Assembly: GCA_021234535.1 (NCBI GenBank)
Contig: CM037833.1
Coordinates: 26,524,892 to 26,588,891, forward strand
Length of the DNA stretch: 64,000 nucleotides
Origin: Stichopus chloronotus
Lineage: Eukaryota > Echinodermata > Holothuroidea > Aspidochirotida > Stichopodidae
Direction: 5' to 3'
Shown: piece by piece, positions 22,681-34,865 of the stretch
How the letters are laid out: each line of letters opens with the position of its first letter
Position numbering within the stretch: the stretch's first letter is position 1
Position numbers and translations under genes: made by a program
The notes under the pieces: generated by a model
Seen by the model: the letters and a program-made list of their open reading frames with translations, nothing else
The model's database searches: none
Told to the model about the DNA's origin: nothing

Positions 22681-23459
22681 CTAATCCGCAAAATACTTTG
22701 TAAAAGAGTTCTTCTAGACAGTAAGTCTAAAGAACTTAAGATTTGCAGTGTTCAAGCGATCGGTGACGTCATATAGAGTACATAATAAATAGAGTTCAAT
22801 AGAGTACATAATAAAGCACGGTAGGTTCCGTAGGTACAAGTTGCAAAATAACTTATTACATCTTTGCTTTTCAATACAATGTGAACTAATATTCCAACCT
22901 ACGCAACCATTTTTGACTGAGCGATTATATCTAATGAAAATATTATTTTCCATGCTTTTTGGTAATACCCTTATTCAGTATGTGTTTACTGTTACAAATC
23001 CTGTATACGCTAGCCAAGGAATTGGGTGGTTTACAGTACGTTTTGGCGAGAAAGGAAATTGAGTTATTCAAAAGATTGTGACGTGTGTCTTAGAAGTAAT
23101 ACAAAACGCCCAAGTGGGGCACGCTGATTTGGGAAGTAGAGGAAATGAAAGGATTACTTCGACGCACACGCGGTCTGCATGGGAATATGTACTTTGACGA
23201 GCACGTGACTAATACATTCTCACAACACTCACCCGTTCCTTACAAATCCAAGCGTGCTTCACCTAGCTACGTGTACTTATGTACTGTGTATAACGTAAAA
23301 TGCTGGTTGTTCGATCGAAATCTCGATCGATTATTAAATACATACATGTAAAAGAGCGAACGATTATAGACAACGATAGGGATGAGTTGCAACTCGGTGA
23401 ATTGCACTCTTGTTAAAGTCCTAAGTGTGACTAAGTCATAAGTCAAAACTGCAGTGACG
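22681..23459. other. unassigned non-coding DNA
   Basis: Upstream flank of the Tx1-like LINE. Short open frames only, with no recognised domain. Confidence 0.4.
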
Positions 23460-23659
23460 ATTGAGCTCTAGTGGAGTGCGGACGTGTTTCATCTCGTTCC
23501 TCTGCTCTTGCTCTGCTGCTACTACTACTACTACTGCTATATTGTGCGCCACCGTCAGTTTGTCAGAGTCTGTTACTGTGGTTGGATCCCGTTTTCTTTG
23601 TCATACTATTTGATTTTCTGTTTCTTGTTTGCGTGGCCTTGTGCCACTTAATCGTTGCT

Positions 23660-24722
23660 ATGCCCGGAGGTCGGGATAGCACGATTGTTAATTTTACATT
23701 TTGAGTCGGGTTGTGAATGTTACACCCCCTCAAGATCTTTCGTTGTTTAAGGAAAAGGGACTAGCCATGAAAGAAATCCAGATGTTGCAGGCACCTGCTG
23801 CCCGCAACACCTATGACCTAAAGTTCAGGTCAGATGTCAGGGTGTATCTTGCCTTAATGGGCTAAAAGTTCTCACTGTTACCGCATTTGAACGCTCTGTT
23901 TTGGTAACAGTTTTGTACCTGAACTTTGAGGTCGATCAGGCCCTGGTCGCCAGGGTTCTAGGTCAGTACGGGACTGTCTCGGATATGCGGTGGGTCCCTT
24001 ACAGTGAAGGTAATTTAAAGGGCATACTGGCCGGAACGAGACAGTTCCGTGTGGTGCTGAAGAGGGATATTCCGTCCTTCGTCTTCATAGGGGGATTCAA
24101 AGTCCACATCAGATACATTTGGGAGCCCCTCACCTGCTTTAAGTGCGGTAAAGAGGGACACGAGGCCAAGGCTTGTCCAAATAGACGCTGTGGCAAGTGC
24201 CTACAACTTGGGCATGACAGGACTGAGTGTACTAACCAGGTGCGGTGTAATATGTGTGGAGGGGAGGGACATGTGTATGGTTCCCCCACATCATACTCTG
24301 CCCGTGCCAGTGCGGACGGTAGGCCAACGCAGGAACCTTCAAAGGATCCCTCTCAGGATCCGTCACAGACAGGCTCTGGCCCAGAACCAATGAAGGATAC
24401 TGGGTCCCATTCACTTGATGAGGTAGCCCGTCAGGTTTTAGAGGAATTTAAGGCCTCTAAACAATGTGATGCATATGGTGGCTCCTCTGAGGCAGGCTCT
24501 CCATCACCCTCCCCAACGCCACCTGGGGAGGCTGGAGCATTAATTGTGGAGGATGATCTCCAACTGTCATCGGGTTCGGAGTCCGATTCTGCCATGTCAG
24601 ATCCTGGGGGACCTGCCTCAGAACCTCCACGAAAGTACCCACCACCCGGGGAGAGGTGGTTTGACTTAGTTGAAAAGGTCGGCTTCTGGCGATGCTTTAG
24701 ATCAGGGAGTCCATCCTCCTGA
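23660..24722 (+). pseudogene. Tx1-like ORF1 nucleic-acid-binding protein
   Basis: LINE ORF1 proteins coat the element RNA. The first 12 codons from 23660 end at a stop. After further frame changes, a 273-codon frame (23901-24722) carries an RRM-like region, then CCHC knuckles: CFKCGKEGHEAKAC and CGKCLQLGHDRTEC are complete, while the third (CNMCGGEGH) has lost its last cysteine. The tail is rich in serine, proline and acidic residues, as usual in this clade. The arrangement of three knuckles matches Tx1/L1-like ORF1 proteins. Loss of the first reading frame and of one zinc ligand marks it as decayed. Confidence 0.78.
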
Positions 24723-24818
24723 GCCATCGGCTTCAAATTTGAGGAATAAGAAGGCCAAGTCAGGAACAGATGGGTAGTTACACATTCCCCCCTCCACCGT
24801 AATGTTCCGGATTCCCTC

Positions 24819-26600
24819 ATGACCCTAAATGTAAATGGCTTGAGGGACAGTCGGAAGCGATCCCAAAATTTCCACTTTTGTAAATCACTACGATGTCTAC
24901 TCCTGGTCCTATGAATGGGATGAGGGTTTGCATGCTTCTTTTGGTTCTCCGTCGTCGTGTGGCTCTATTATTTTACCTTCACCAAGATGGGCTTCCCTGG
25001 TTGGAAAAGTTGATCGTGATCATGAAGGCCGATTGGTATGCATCACCATAAAACATCCTTGTGGGGACTTCTGCCTGTGTAATATTTATGCACCCAATCG
25101 GTCTTCTGATGGGAGGAACTTTTTCACTACCCTACCTTCCTTCGTTCCTGGCTGTGCTCCTTGTATCCTGGCTGGAGACTTTAACTGTGTCCCCGACACA
25201 CGGTTCGATCTAATGTCTTCGTGCGCTGTGATGTCGGCATGACGGAATTGGACATGTTTATAAAGAATCATGACATGGTTAACGTTTGGAGGGTGCAACA
25301 TCCCGGATTACTCATGTTCGATTGGCACCTGAACCGAAGAACAATAGGCCAATCACCCTGTTGAATGTGAATCCAACAAAGACCAAAGGACTTCGTCTAG
25401 GTAGGTGGTGATATAAACAACTGCCCTTCGCGGCATCGTGGGTGAACGTGGCATTAAACATTAATGGTATATGGTTTGGTTATGGTTCGCCGCAGTCACT
25501 TACCTGGAACGAGAAAGTGGACCTAGTGGAGGCTAGGTTGAAGGACTCCAGGGATCGCTGCATTAGCCTGTTGGGGAAGGATAGTGTTATCAATCGTTTC
25601 ATTTACCCTCTCTTGTGGTGCCCGGGCACTGTTCTGCTTGCCCCAGATGGTGTCCTGTCTCGACTCCGGAGGGCCGTGTTTAGTTTTTTTTTTTTATGGT
25701 CAGAGAAGACGGAGTTGGTCAAAAGAAGGGTAGTGTATCAGGACCTTAGGAGTGGGGGATTGGGCCTCGTGCAGTTTCTTTCGAAGCTCGTTTTCTCCGG
25801 AACAAATGTGCTTATAGTGCTGTTGACAGCAGCATGCCTTTTGCATATTTTGTAGTGTATTTTGCGTTTTTTCCCTCCCTGTTTAGCAACAGTGCTCCCC
25901 ACAGCTGGAGACCCACTAGAGCCTATGGCCACATGAGGGACACTCTCCGTATTATGTCATCTGTGGGGGACGTCTCGCGATCTAGTGCGGGAGCCCTCTT
26001 TACTGGCTATTTTTGATGAATTGGTTGGCCAGACCCATCCCATCTGCTATGCTTCGGGGCCGGAAGTGTGGAGTGTGGTTCACAGCAGGTTACTTAACTT
26101 TCGTTATGACCTGTTGTGGCGAATCGCACACGACGCTATTGTAACCAATCTCAAGCGCTTTCAGTAGCGTCTTGGAGATGGTCTTGGACCCCCGTACTGG
26201 ATGTACACAGTGGGAGAGTGTTTCACACATGTTTTTGCAGTGTTTTTTGTGGCCCTGCTCTGGGAATGGTTTCAAGTCCTAACTGATCGCCTCACGTTTC
26301 GCAATACATGGGCGGTTAGCCAGGATTACGTTTTGTATGGTCTCTCTCCTCCGTTTTGTTCCACTAGTGTTCGCGAGATACTTACCTTTGTTTCGGCCTT
26401 CATAAAGCTATCCTTATGGAGGGACCGTTGTAACATTGTATTCAGAGGAGAGGGGGCGGCCTGAGGATGTCATCTTGGCATCCGTGAAGGCGGAGGTCAG
26501 GTTGAGGGTTCAGTTCGACTTCGCTCGTTTGTCTTGGTCAACGTTCGGCAGGCGGTGGGGTGCACTTGTTTCGGTGCGGGCAGACCGAGGTACTTAACTT
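24819..26600 (+). pseudogene. Tx1-like ORF2 (endonuclease and C-terminus, RT core deleted)
   Basis: This would encode the apurinic-type endonuclease and reverse transcriptase that insert the LINE. Visible are the start MTLNVNGLRDSRKR (24819), a frame change, CNIYAPN and LAGDFNC (about 25075-25190), the endonuclease end (NVWRVQHPG, about 25280), and RPITLLN near 25350 at the beginning of the RT. The sequence then jumps to the region beyond the RT (NPTKTKGLRLGRWW, then INGIWFGYG, VINRFIYPLLW and FRYDLLWRIAHDA). No motif A, B or catalytic double-aspartate is present between. Several frameshifts follow. The copy is inactive. Confidence 0.75.
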
Positions 26601-26760
26601 GTAAGTTTTTCTTTTTTGGTCTTTTTTTTTTTTGGTCCTGCAATGAACATAATTTTCATTTTCGTTCGGTAGGGTGTAAAAAATTGATGTTTTGCTTGTA
26701 CTGAGCCGGTTTGAGTTTTTTTTTCTGTGCCGTTTTTATGCACTTAAAAAGTACTAAACT

Positions 26761-28800
26761 GCATAGCTGTCCTTGTTGGAACGCGAGTGTTCTACCGAAT
26801 GAGCTGATGCATCGGGTAATTTTGCTGCTGATCCCCAAAGTATCATTTTGCCAAATAACGTTTGCTTCACTTCGACATTGAAATATTTTGTTAGAACGCA
26901 AGTTGTGCTTTTTTTAATCTTCTCGAATGAATTCCTTGTCATTCAACATGTGCGCCCGAGCCTGTGAAGTGCCGTTTGCGCAACGAATTGTTTTGTGTGT
27001 TACGGTATGCTGCCAACGATGTTAGCGATGCTCCGCCTTAGATAGCCTGAATTAATCACGTTTTGTTGTAACATATATGCAACTGACTGACACACACTTA
27101 GTTATTTTCTTTCTATATAACAGCACTATAGCACTGTTTGTTCCCTCTTGTCGACGACCTGCGTCTACATTTTTATCCTTATCATCCTTGTTTAATTCAA
27201 TTCATTTTTATTTGGTTAGTCGAATCATCTTCTAGGGGAACTTGATCATCGAAAATTATCGGTTAATCCAGGATCGAGTGATGATCATGTAGGTGTAATG
27301 CACATATAAACGAGCCGTGCAGGTGGGTACCATGACATGAATATATTCGTCCGTCCATAAAACTTACCGGGTAATAGGATGATGCAGCCACGCTTGCCTT
27401 ACTATCAGAGAGTGTTTTGAATATTATGAAAAGGAAAGAAAAAAAAACTTGTTATCAGAAATATATGCCCTGAAGACCTACTCATTTTTCAATCACTTTG
27501 CTAGTAGAAAAGCGTGTAGAATCATCGCAGTTGACCGTACCACAAAGAGAAATAAAGCAAGAAGTAACTTAACTCTACTATATGTTATATTAATTTGATA
27601 CTTGTAGAATGTAGGAAAAAATATTGTGACATACATCTTCGCATTTATAATTCACCGTATAATGTTGCCACCTAGTTTAACAAATTTTTTCCTTCGTTGG
27701 AGGAGCGAAAAGGTTTGAAAACGTATTGAAAATCTTCTGTTTCTCCAAAACTTAAAACGATGAAACTTCCGACAAGTAATTAATGATTTATATGTCTTCA
27801 CTGATTTTCATTTGATGTTCTTCAAATGTAGAAAAGTCCATGCTCCCTTCAATATAATGACGTCATTGTCATCTAAGGTGATCTCGGGATAAGGAAGTTA
27901 TCTCCATTTGAGATACTCAAAGAGCGAATACATTAACACCTTTTTATCAGGAATCACGATACGTATAATTAAAGTCAGCCAAGTTAGACAAATTGAGATA
28001 CACCAATAAGATTGTTTTAAATTTACATTAAACGCTAACTAACCATAAGTTGACATTTTGGTACTCTTATTAATGTAACTAATTGCAGCTAAAAACATTT
28101 CCTTTTTATACCCGACTAGTGTAAACTATTCCGTATAGATTTCCTTCATTTTCAAAATTCATGTTTGTAGTATACATTAGAATTCAAAAATGAAAAAAAA
28201 AGAAGCTTTCTACCTTGATTTACTCTACTATGCCTTTCCGGACGAAGCAATAAAGAGACCAGGGTTTCCAGTCTACGCAATCTTGTCTCTTTGAAACGTC
28301 ATCTATCTTGTTATCGGTAACTTCTGTAGCAGCCAATTCTGTCAGGTAACATATTAACCGCGAGTAAATTAACACCATCACACAGTTGGGTATCTTTAGA
28401 TATAACTGTCTGGAAATAAAAATACACCCGCATGATGATAATGACAAAACATAGATCACCAATCATAACACAAGTGTTAACTACGGCAGTTGGTTGCATG
28501 TAATTTCAAAGATCAGTATAGTTGGTATCGGTTTACAGTGCATTCAGTAGGCCTATGCACACATACAGTAAAACCTTGTTTATGCAAGTAGAGAAAGCTT
28601 TACTCCATGAACATTTCGATCGACTACATTACTGTCAGGCATTGTCTGGCTACATGATGACGTTTGGAATGTCCTTTTTCATATCTATTGTTTAATTTTT
28701 ATATTTTTGCGAGAATTTTATATGATCTTTAACCGCCTGAACTTTTCAATCTATAGGCCTAACTGATGTAAAATGATAACGAAAATGTTGAGAAAAGATG
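26761..28800. other. unassigned AT-rich DNA
   Basis: No gene is supported. A minus-strand open frame (28220-28462) follows a pyrimidine-rich tract ending in CAG, but it has no recognised domain and fits no neighbouring gene model. Confidence 0.4.
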
Positions 28801-28849
28801 TCGTTTCATACCTGCCTTAGGCTGTTGGCCTAAGGCAGGTGTGAAACGA
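28801..28849. repeat. near-perfect 22-bp hairpin
   Basis: The arms 28801-28822 (TCGTTTCATACCTGCCTTAG then GC) and 28828-28849 are inverse at 21 of 22 positions, with a 5-nt loop TGTTG. The only mismatch would be a G-U wobble in RNA if the plus strand is transcribed. It could be a hairpin RNA, a cruciform or a minute foldback sequence. Confidence 0.85.
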
Positions 28850-28859
28850 GGGACGTTTC

Positions 28860-28930
28860 GCAGTAATAGACATTAGTCTAATAACCTCAGACGCTCTCTG
28901 GTGAAATACTTTGCATCTTCTAAAGTAATA
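28860..28930 (+). repeat. single unit of the 7.4-8.0 kb repeat family
   Basis: AATAACCTCAGACGCTCTCT then GGTGAAATACTTTGCATCTT corresponds to the block at about 7892-7925. Confidence 0.45.
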
Positions 28931-29055
28931 ATATAGCCGCCGTCGGGTGTAATACGAACCGGTCCAAAAACACCAGAAAACAAACGACAAAACTTAGCGT
29001 TTTCACTGGAAGGATAAAATTTAATTTACATTTGCTTTGCTTTTCTTTCCTGCTC

Positions 29056-29082
29056 CTCTCTCTCTCTCTCTCTCTCTCTCTG
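29056..29082. repeat. (CT)n microsatellite
   Basis: About 13 tandem CT units. Confidence 0.95.
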
Positions 29083-29189
29083 ATACGTTCACAGGAATTA
29101 AAACATGGAAAGGTGAAGGAAACGTTTTAAAGTGACAGTCAAGTCGCATATACACAACTACACAAGCGATTTGACATATTTGTTTCAAA

Positions 29190-30600
29190 TCTTGTCAGCA
29201 GATGTCAAAACCGTCGATAGACCTGCTGACGAAGGGCTGACTGCATCCCATTCTAGTTGGTTTCATAGACCAAGCTTTCCTTGAAATGACGAGATGTCGA
29301 GCAAAGATGGCATTGCTCCAGAAGTATATATGCGAGAATGATGTAGAGCTGAAGAGGACGAAGGTCTTTGCCACCGAGAGTGCGCGCTTTCAAACTTATT
29401 TGTAGCCGTCCAGACTAGAACACATTTCTTCTTAGAACAAGGCCAAAAGAATCATCGTGCATTGTTTGAGGCTAAAACGGAAATTGCGATTACGCCCAGA
29501 CAACCTTAAGTCACAATCACCTGATAATCGATCATGTTCTATTGATAACTTTAGCTCAATCAGAGATTGCAAAGTCATTACAAATGAGCTGCTTCGAAAT
29601 GGAGATCAGGGATACGTCCTCCAGGGTAGAGATTAAGTCCTCTAGTTCTTCATGCAGTCGTGATCCCTTTCTAGATGACAACGGATTTTTACCTGTTATT
29701 GGCCGCGTGAGGCACTCCGATCTAGACTATGTACTGAAACATCCTTTTATTAATTCTTCGCAAACATCATATTACAGATTTGCTGTTTCGTCTTTGTCAT
29801 CAGAAAGCCCAGCACCAAGGACGATCAATGACAATAAATGAGGTGAGGAGAAATGGATTCTAGGTAATTGGTTGTGCGTCACTAGTACCTAGTGCCATCC
29901 ACAAATGCGTTATTTGTCGTAAATTGCGGGAGAAGACCCAAATCCAAAGAATGGCCAATTCACCAATCTATCGATTAGAACCATCCCCCCCCCCCCCCGT
30001 TTGCATGTTTCCGGGTAGAGTACTTCGGTCCCTTTTTTGTAAAGGAAATTCGAAAAACAATGAAACGGTTTGGTACTTTATTTACATGCTTGAACTGTTG
30101 CGAAATCCACGTTGAAGTTGCAGACTCTAGGCTAAGCACAGACTCATTCCTGAATGCCTTGAGGCGATTTCTTGCACTGCTTGGCCCAATTAGACAACTT
30201 TGCTCTGATCAAGGGACACATTTTTAAAAAATTAATGAAACAACCTGTAAACGAGTTTCATTACACTGCTACCAAGGAATTCATTTTGTTGTGAGATTGT
30301 GATTTTTTTGCCTTCAAATAAAATGTGCCAGTTGTTAGTCATATCGGAGGTGTCTGGGAAAAACAAATTCACACTGTGCGAAATGTTGTTGATGCCTTGT
30401 TGATACATTCCGACAGACAGTTATACGACGAAGGATTGCGTACCTTTCTTTGTGAGGCGTAAATAGTAAACAGTCGTCCTTTAACAACGGATACTTTGAA
30501 TGATCCTAAATCTCTTACTGCATTGATTCTCAATCACCTCTTGACTTCAAAATCTGAAGATGTGCTACCACCGCCTGCTGTGTTTAACCCTTCTGTTTGA
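29190..30600 (+). pseudogene. BEL/Pao retrotransposon pol fragment (integrase region)
   Basis: Decayed 3' part of a BEL/Pao LTR-retrotransposon polyprotein. In order and across several frames: a segment before the integrase (about 29440-29840) with DPFLDDNGFLPVIGRVRHS and LKHPFI, typical of the region ahead of the integrase zinc finger; a zinc-finger remnant CVICRKLRE (about 29905); integrase-core pieces ending in GPIRQLCSDQGTHF (about 30190); then HIGGVWEKQIHTVRNV (about 30340) and VNSRPLTTDTLNDP (about 30470). Stops and frameshifts interrupt all parts. Protease, RT and LTRs are not seen, so this is an internal fragment. Confidence 0.75.
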
Positions 30601-31167
<567 letters not shown>

Positions 31168-31280
31168 TACCTATATTTATATTAAGCTCCTGTTCTCAGT
31201 CGAGCACTCTACCTATCTTTAGTGTACTTTTCATTTACATTACTTCACTTACTTAATTCCATTGAGTAATTCGAGTCAAA

Positions 31281-31728
31281 TTTCTTTGAGACTTCTACTT
31301 GAGAACCACAGTATAGTATTGACACATTGTTTTTCTAGACATTACCATGCACTTTCCGTTGTTCTAGACTAATATTTCAAAGCTGATTAAAACCTATTTC
31401 ATACTTAGTAGTCTCTTTTTTTTTTTTTAAGTTAGCAATTGGAGTTACAATCATTAAGTCACGGATAGCACCTCGAGTACAATGACGTGTACTTTTTCAG
31501 GTACTGTAGTCTATGCACTTTTATTATTTCAGCCCACAAATTTTTCCACAGTTTAATTCTGACTATCCTACATGTCTACAAACTACACTAGTGTGGGTGT
31601 ACTTCGTACGAAAATTAAAATAACGTGTAATTCAATTTTCTGACAATGAATTAATTTACCGACACCGCCAGTAAACAGAAGTCCAATGCACTTACCCCAA
31701 ACTACTAACATCTGTTTCACCTCTATCC
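31281..31728 (-). pseudogene. truncated duplicate of the Ig exon-1 locus
   Basis: Aligns with 40258-40676. Shared strings include TATTGACACATTGTTTTT, TGTTCTAGACTAATATT, CCACAGTTTAATTCTGACTA and AAGTCCAATGCACTTACCCC. On the minus strand it keeps only the last 11 or so codons of the exon (EVKQMLVV) before a GTAAGTGC donor at 31695, plus the downstream intron. The exon is cut at about 31728, where Penelope-like sequence begins. The remaining signal peptide and Ig domain are gone, so this copy cannot make a receptor. Confidence 0.75.
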
Positions 31729-32648
31729 TGCATAAACCGTACAGAAAGCCTAACGACGCCCCCACCTATATCAACCGATCTTCAAACCACCCACCATCCA
31801 TAATAAAGAACATACAACCTGCCATAGAGAAGAGGATATCCGCCCTATCATCCAGCCAAGAAATTTTCAACGAAGCCGCACCAATCTACGACCATGCTTT
31901 AGCTTCAAGCGGTTATGACACACCCATCAAATACAACACAGGCAACAACACGGAAGGAACACCACCCCACAAACGGAAAAACAGACAGAGACGAATCATA
32001 TGGTTTAATCCGCCATATAGTCAAAACGTTAAAACCAATGTAGGGGTATAATTTCTAAATATCATTGCTACGCACTTCCCGCAGAACCACAAACTTCACA
32101 AAATTTTAAACAAGAATACCTTAAAAATTAGCTACAGCTGTATGAACAACATGGAGAGAATAATTAAATCGCACAATGCAAAGGTGATGCAAAATGCGAG
32201 CAAAAGCCCCTCTGCAACCGAAAACTGCAACTGTAGAGACAAATCACAATGCCCGCTCCGCGGAGAGTGCTTAGCAACCTCTATTGTTTACAAAGCCACC
32301 GTGACGTCAGACAACATACCCAAATCATATATTGGTCTAGTGGGAGGGTCATTCAAAACGCGTTACTATAACCACATCAAATCTTTCAGGAACAAACGCT
32401 ACCAAAACGAAACAGAATTATCCAAGCATGTATGGGACCTCAAAAACAAGAATATTGACCATTCAATCGGTTGGGATATTGTCAGGCGGTCAAATACGTC
32501 CAGGCGTGATTCTGGTCTATGCACCTTGTGCATGGAAGACAAGCTCCAAATCTTAAGCTTCGAACACCCGATCAATAAACGCACTGAACTGATATTCACA
32601 TGCAGGCACAGAGTTAAGTCCAGCTATCGTACGAAGAAGAAAAGATGA
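31729..32648 (+). pseudogene. PLE family A: RT C-terminus and GIY-YIG endonuclease
   Basis: PLE proteins join a reverse transcriptase to a C-terminal GIY-YIG nuclease that nicks the target. Here the frame starts in the RT thumb (INRSSNHPPSIIKNIQPAIE), continues through a basic linker (RRIIWFNPPYSQNV), meets an in-frame TAA at about 32049, and resumes in the same frame. It then shows the cysteine cluster NCNCRDKSQCPLRGEC and the nuclease SIVYKATV...SYIGLVGGSFKTRYYNH with downstream ELSKHVWDL. The RT catalytic motifs are missing through 5' truncation. The stop and the truncation make it inactive. The protein differs clearly from the family B copies next door. Confidence 0.85.
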
Positions 32649-32657
32649 TTTTAGTGT

Positions 32658-32708
32658 GTTGTCTGATGATCGCCGTGAACACACGTGCGTGAAACACAGT
32701 GTCACAAC
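32658..32708 (+). ncRNA. hammerhead ribozyme motif, PLE family A
   Basis: The parts can be read directly. Stem I is GTTGT (32658-32662) with ACAAC (32704-32708). The core CTGATGA is at 32663-32669. Stem II is CGC-CGTG, loop AACA, CACG-(T)-GCG. GAAA is at 32691-32694. A 2-bp stem III follows, with a predicted cleavage site after GTC (32701-32703). The base pair normally closing stem II next to the core is T/T here, so activity may be reduced. Hammerheads with a very short stem III are known in PLEs. Confidence 0.75.
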
Positions 32709-32734
32709 TATGTAGTAAACGTCTCATACGTTCA

Positions 32735-33208
<474 letters not shown>

Positions 33209-33210
<2 letters not shown>

Positions 33211-34850
33211 AATAAATTCAATTATTTTCCAGGATACGCTATAATTTACATTGTTTTCTTTAAGGTTCCAAATATGTTCACTTAGTTTGGTGCTGTGCTT
33301 CTTTGACTTGGAATTAAACGATGATTTGTGATTATTATATCTAAGTTTGAAAGTCCCTTCTGTGTGTACGATGTATGTTTGAGGGGGGTTGCCGTCGTCG
33401 CTCGAGACTGTGGCCTGGTAAATAACGGATTCTGTTTTGCAGTTTCCGGGTAGAGGGCAGTAGTTCGGCTCTCTGCAATTGCAGCCGCTGGGAGAGTTGT
33501 TCTTGGTAGGGCAGGCGAGTTTGGATTTGTTGTGTGCGCTCACGATTTGTTGGAGGTTGGGCATACATCCGTAGCTGACTTTGACGGTATTTCGATTGAA
33601 GATTTTATGGAGGATGTGGTCCGTTGGGAAGGATGTGTCGAGAATTTTGAGGAAGGTCCGTCCTACGTTGGTAGATACGTTTTTGCTGAAGGGTGGGTTG
33701 TACCAGGTGATTTTTCGTTTCCTTTGGGGTCTTTTTGGTTGGCTGGTGGTTGGCGAGGTGAATTGTAGGTCGTGGTTGTATCCGCTTTTTTTCAAGGCAT
33801 CCTGGTACACAGGTTTGACTTTGTTGAATGCGTTTTCATCGTGGGAAAGTGAGGACAGGCGCTTGTTGATGGCTTCTGGTATATGTTTGATGATGGCGGG
33901 AGGGTGGATGGACTTCGTGTGGAGGTATAGCGTGGTGTTGTTTGGTTTTTGGTATGGCGTGTAGGTGCCGTTTCTTAAGTCTAATGTGACGTCCAGAAAG
34001 TTAACTATCTTTTTGTTTGCTTCGATAGTTACGTGAAGTCCGTGTTGGTGGAAAATGGCACAGAGGCCTTTTTTTGACTGATTCGATTGTTCTTAGTGGG
34101 GCATTGATTGCGCCTAGACCATCGTCGCGGTATAGGCCGAAGTTGGGTCCCTACTTTGCCGTGATTTGGTTTAGAAGGAAGAGCCCCACTAATTCGCACG
34201 TCTCGGCTCCGTCGTAGCTGCCCATCGTTACGTCGAAAAGTCTGGCTGAGTCTTTCTTCCCCCATGGTTTCTTGTCGCTATACAAACATGACACCTTTGC
34301 TTGTGTGATGATTTCTCGTTCATCTGCGGTGATGTTGGTGTGGTGCGAGGCAAAGTTGAGGGCCTCGTTCAAAAGATCCAAGGTGATGGATGGGTAGAAT
34401 TCAACCACGTCGAAAGCAGTGAATGAATGGTGGTTTTTGTTCTCGATATTGCGGAACCAATTTAGGAGGGAAGCTGTGTTTTTCCACTGGTTGAGTTGTA
34501 GCTTCTTTTGGATAGATTGGTTGATTCGGTCGAGTATACGTTTGCTAATTTTTCCGATTTCTGACTTGGTTGGGTTGATTAGCCTGCAGGTGGGTTTGTT
34601 CTGAAAGTTCGGTTTGTGGTCTTTTAGGGTGATGAAGGCTTCTCTTTTAGCTGTTACGTTAATTCGGTCGGCTAGTTCAAGCCTCTCTGCGATGCCCTTG
34701 GCTTGTAGGTCCATTTTCGTAGTTTCCTGGGTGTTGATTGATTTGTATGATTTTGTTATGTTTTTCTTTAGGAGTGAGCTCTATGTCTGTGGATCCATTT
34801 TGTAGAAGTTAGTTGTTTTGTCCGCTGATACTAGTAGGGCGTCGCATTGC
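33209..34850 (-). pseudogene. PLE family B reverse transcriptase and partial GIY-YIG
   Basis: The frame enters in the N-terminal RT block (VSADKTTNFYKMDPQ, about 34835). It continues with REAFITLKDHKPNFQNKPTC, motif A (FTAFDVVEFYPSIT, about 34385), a motif B region (MGSYDGAETCELVG) and a YRDD catalytic box (GLYRDDGLGA, about 34125). It then shows KRKITWYNPPFS, the cysteine cluster CNCREPNYCPLPGNC and the endonuclease start VIYQATV...TYIVHTEGTFKLRYNNH. Breaks: a TAG just before the YRDD box (about 34151), a frameshift near 34075, and the 3' deletion after VSWK. The nuclease YIG signature reads YIV here but YIG in the sister copy. This copy is inactive. Confidence 0.85.
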
Positions 34851-34855
34851 CTGAT
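33209..34855 (-). mobile_element. Penelope-like element, family B, minus-strand copy
   Basis: 5'-truncated copy on the minus strand, joined head-to-head at about 34855 with a second copy on the plus strand. Its 3' end, GAATTTATTCC, abuts (TA)n at 33208. Compared with the plus copy it lacks 355 bp (equivalent to 35188-35542), which removes the end of the endonuclease and the hammerhead-bearing 3' region. Confidence 0.88.
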
Positions 34856-34865
34856 GTTTACAGCG

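Larger units (their letters stand above)
23460..26760 (+). mobile_element. Tx1-like LINE, internally deleted
   Basis: The order is a 5' leader, ORF1 with zinc knuckles, ORF2 endonuclease, then the ORF2 C-terminal region, then a T-rich 3' segment. The reverse-transcriptase core that should separate the last two coding parts is missing. The 5' boundary is judged from the change in base composition near 23460 and the 3' boundary from the end of T-rich sequence near 26760. Both are approximate. Confidence 0.7.

Noticed and set aside
28220..28462. Possible downstream exon of the minus-strand Ig gene after a TTTCCAG acceptor
   Set aside because: The phase-1 frame needed to join exon 1 hits a stop within a few codons, and no membrane segment or Ig fold is evident.
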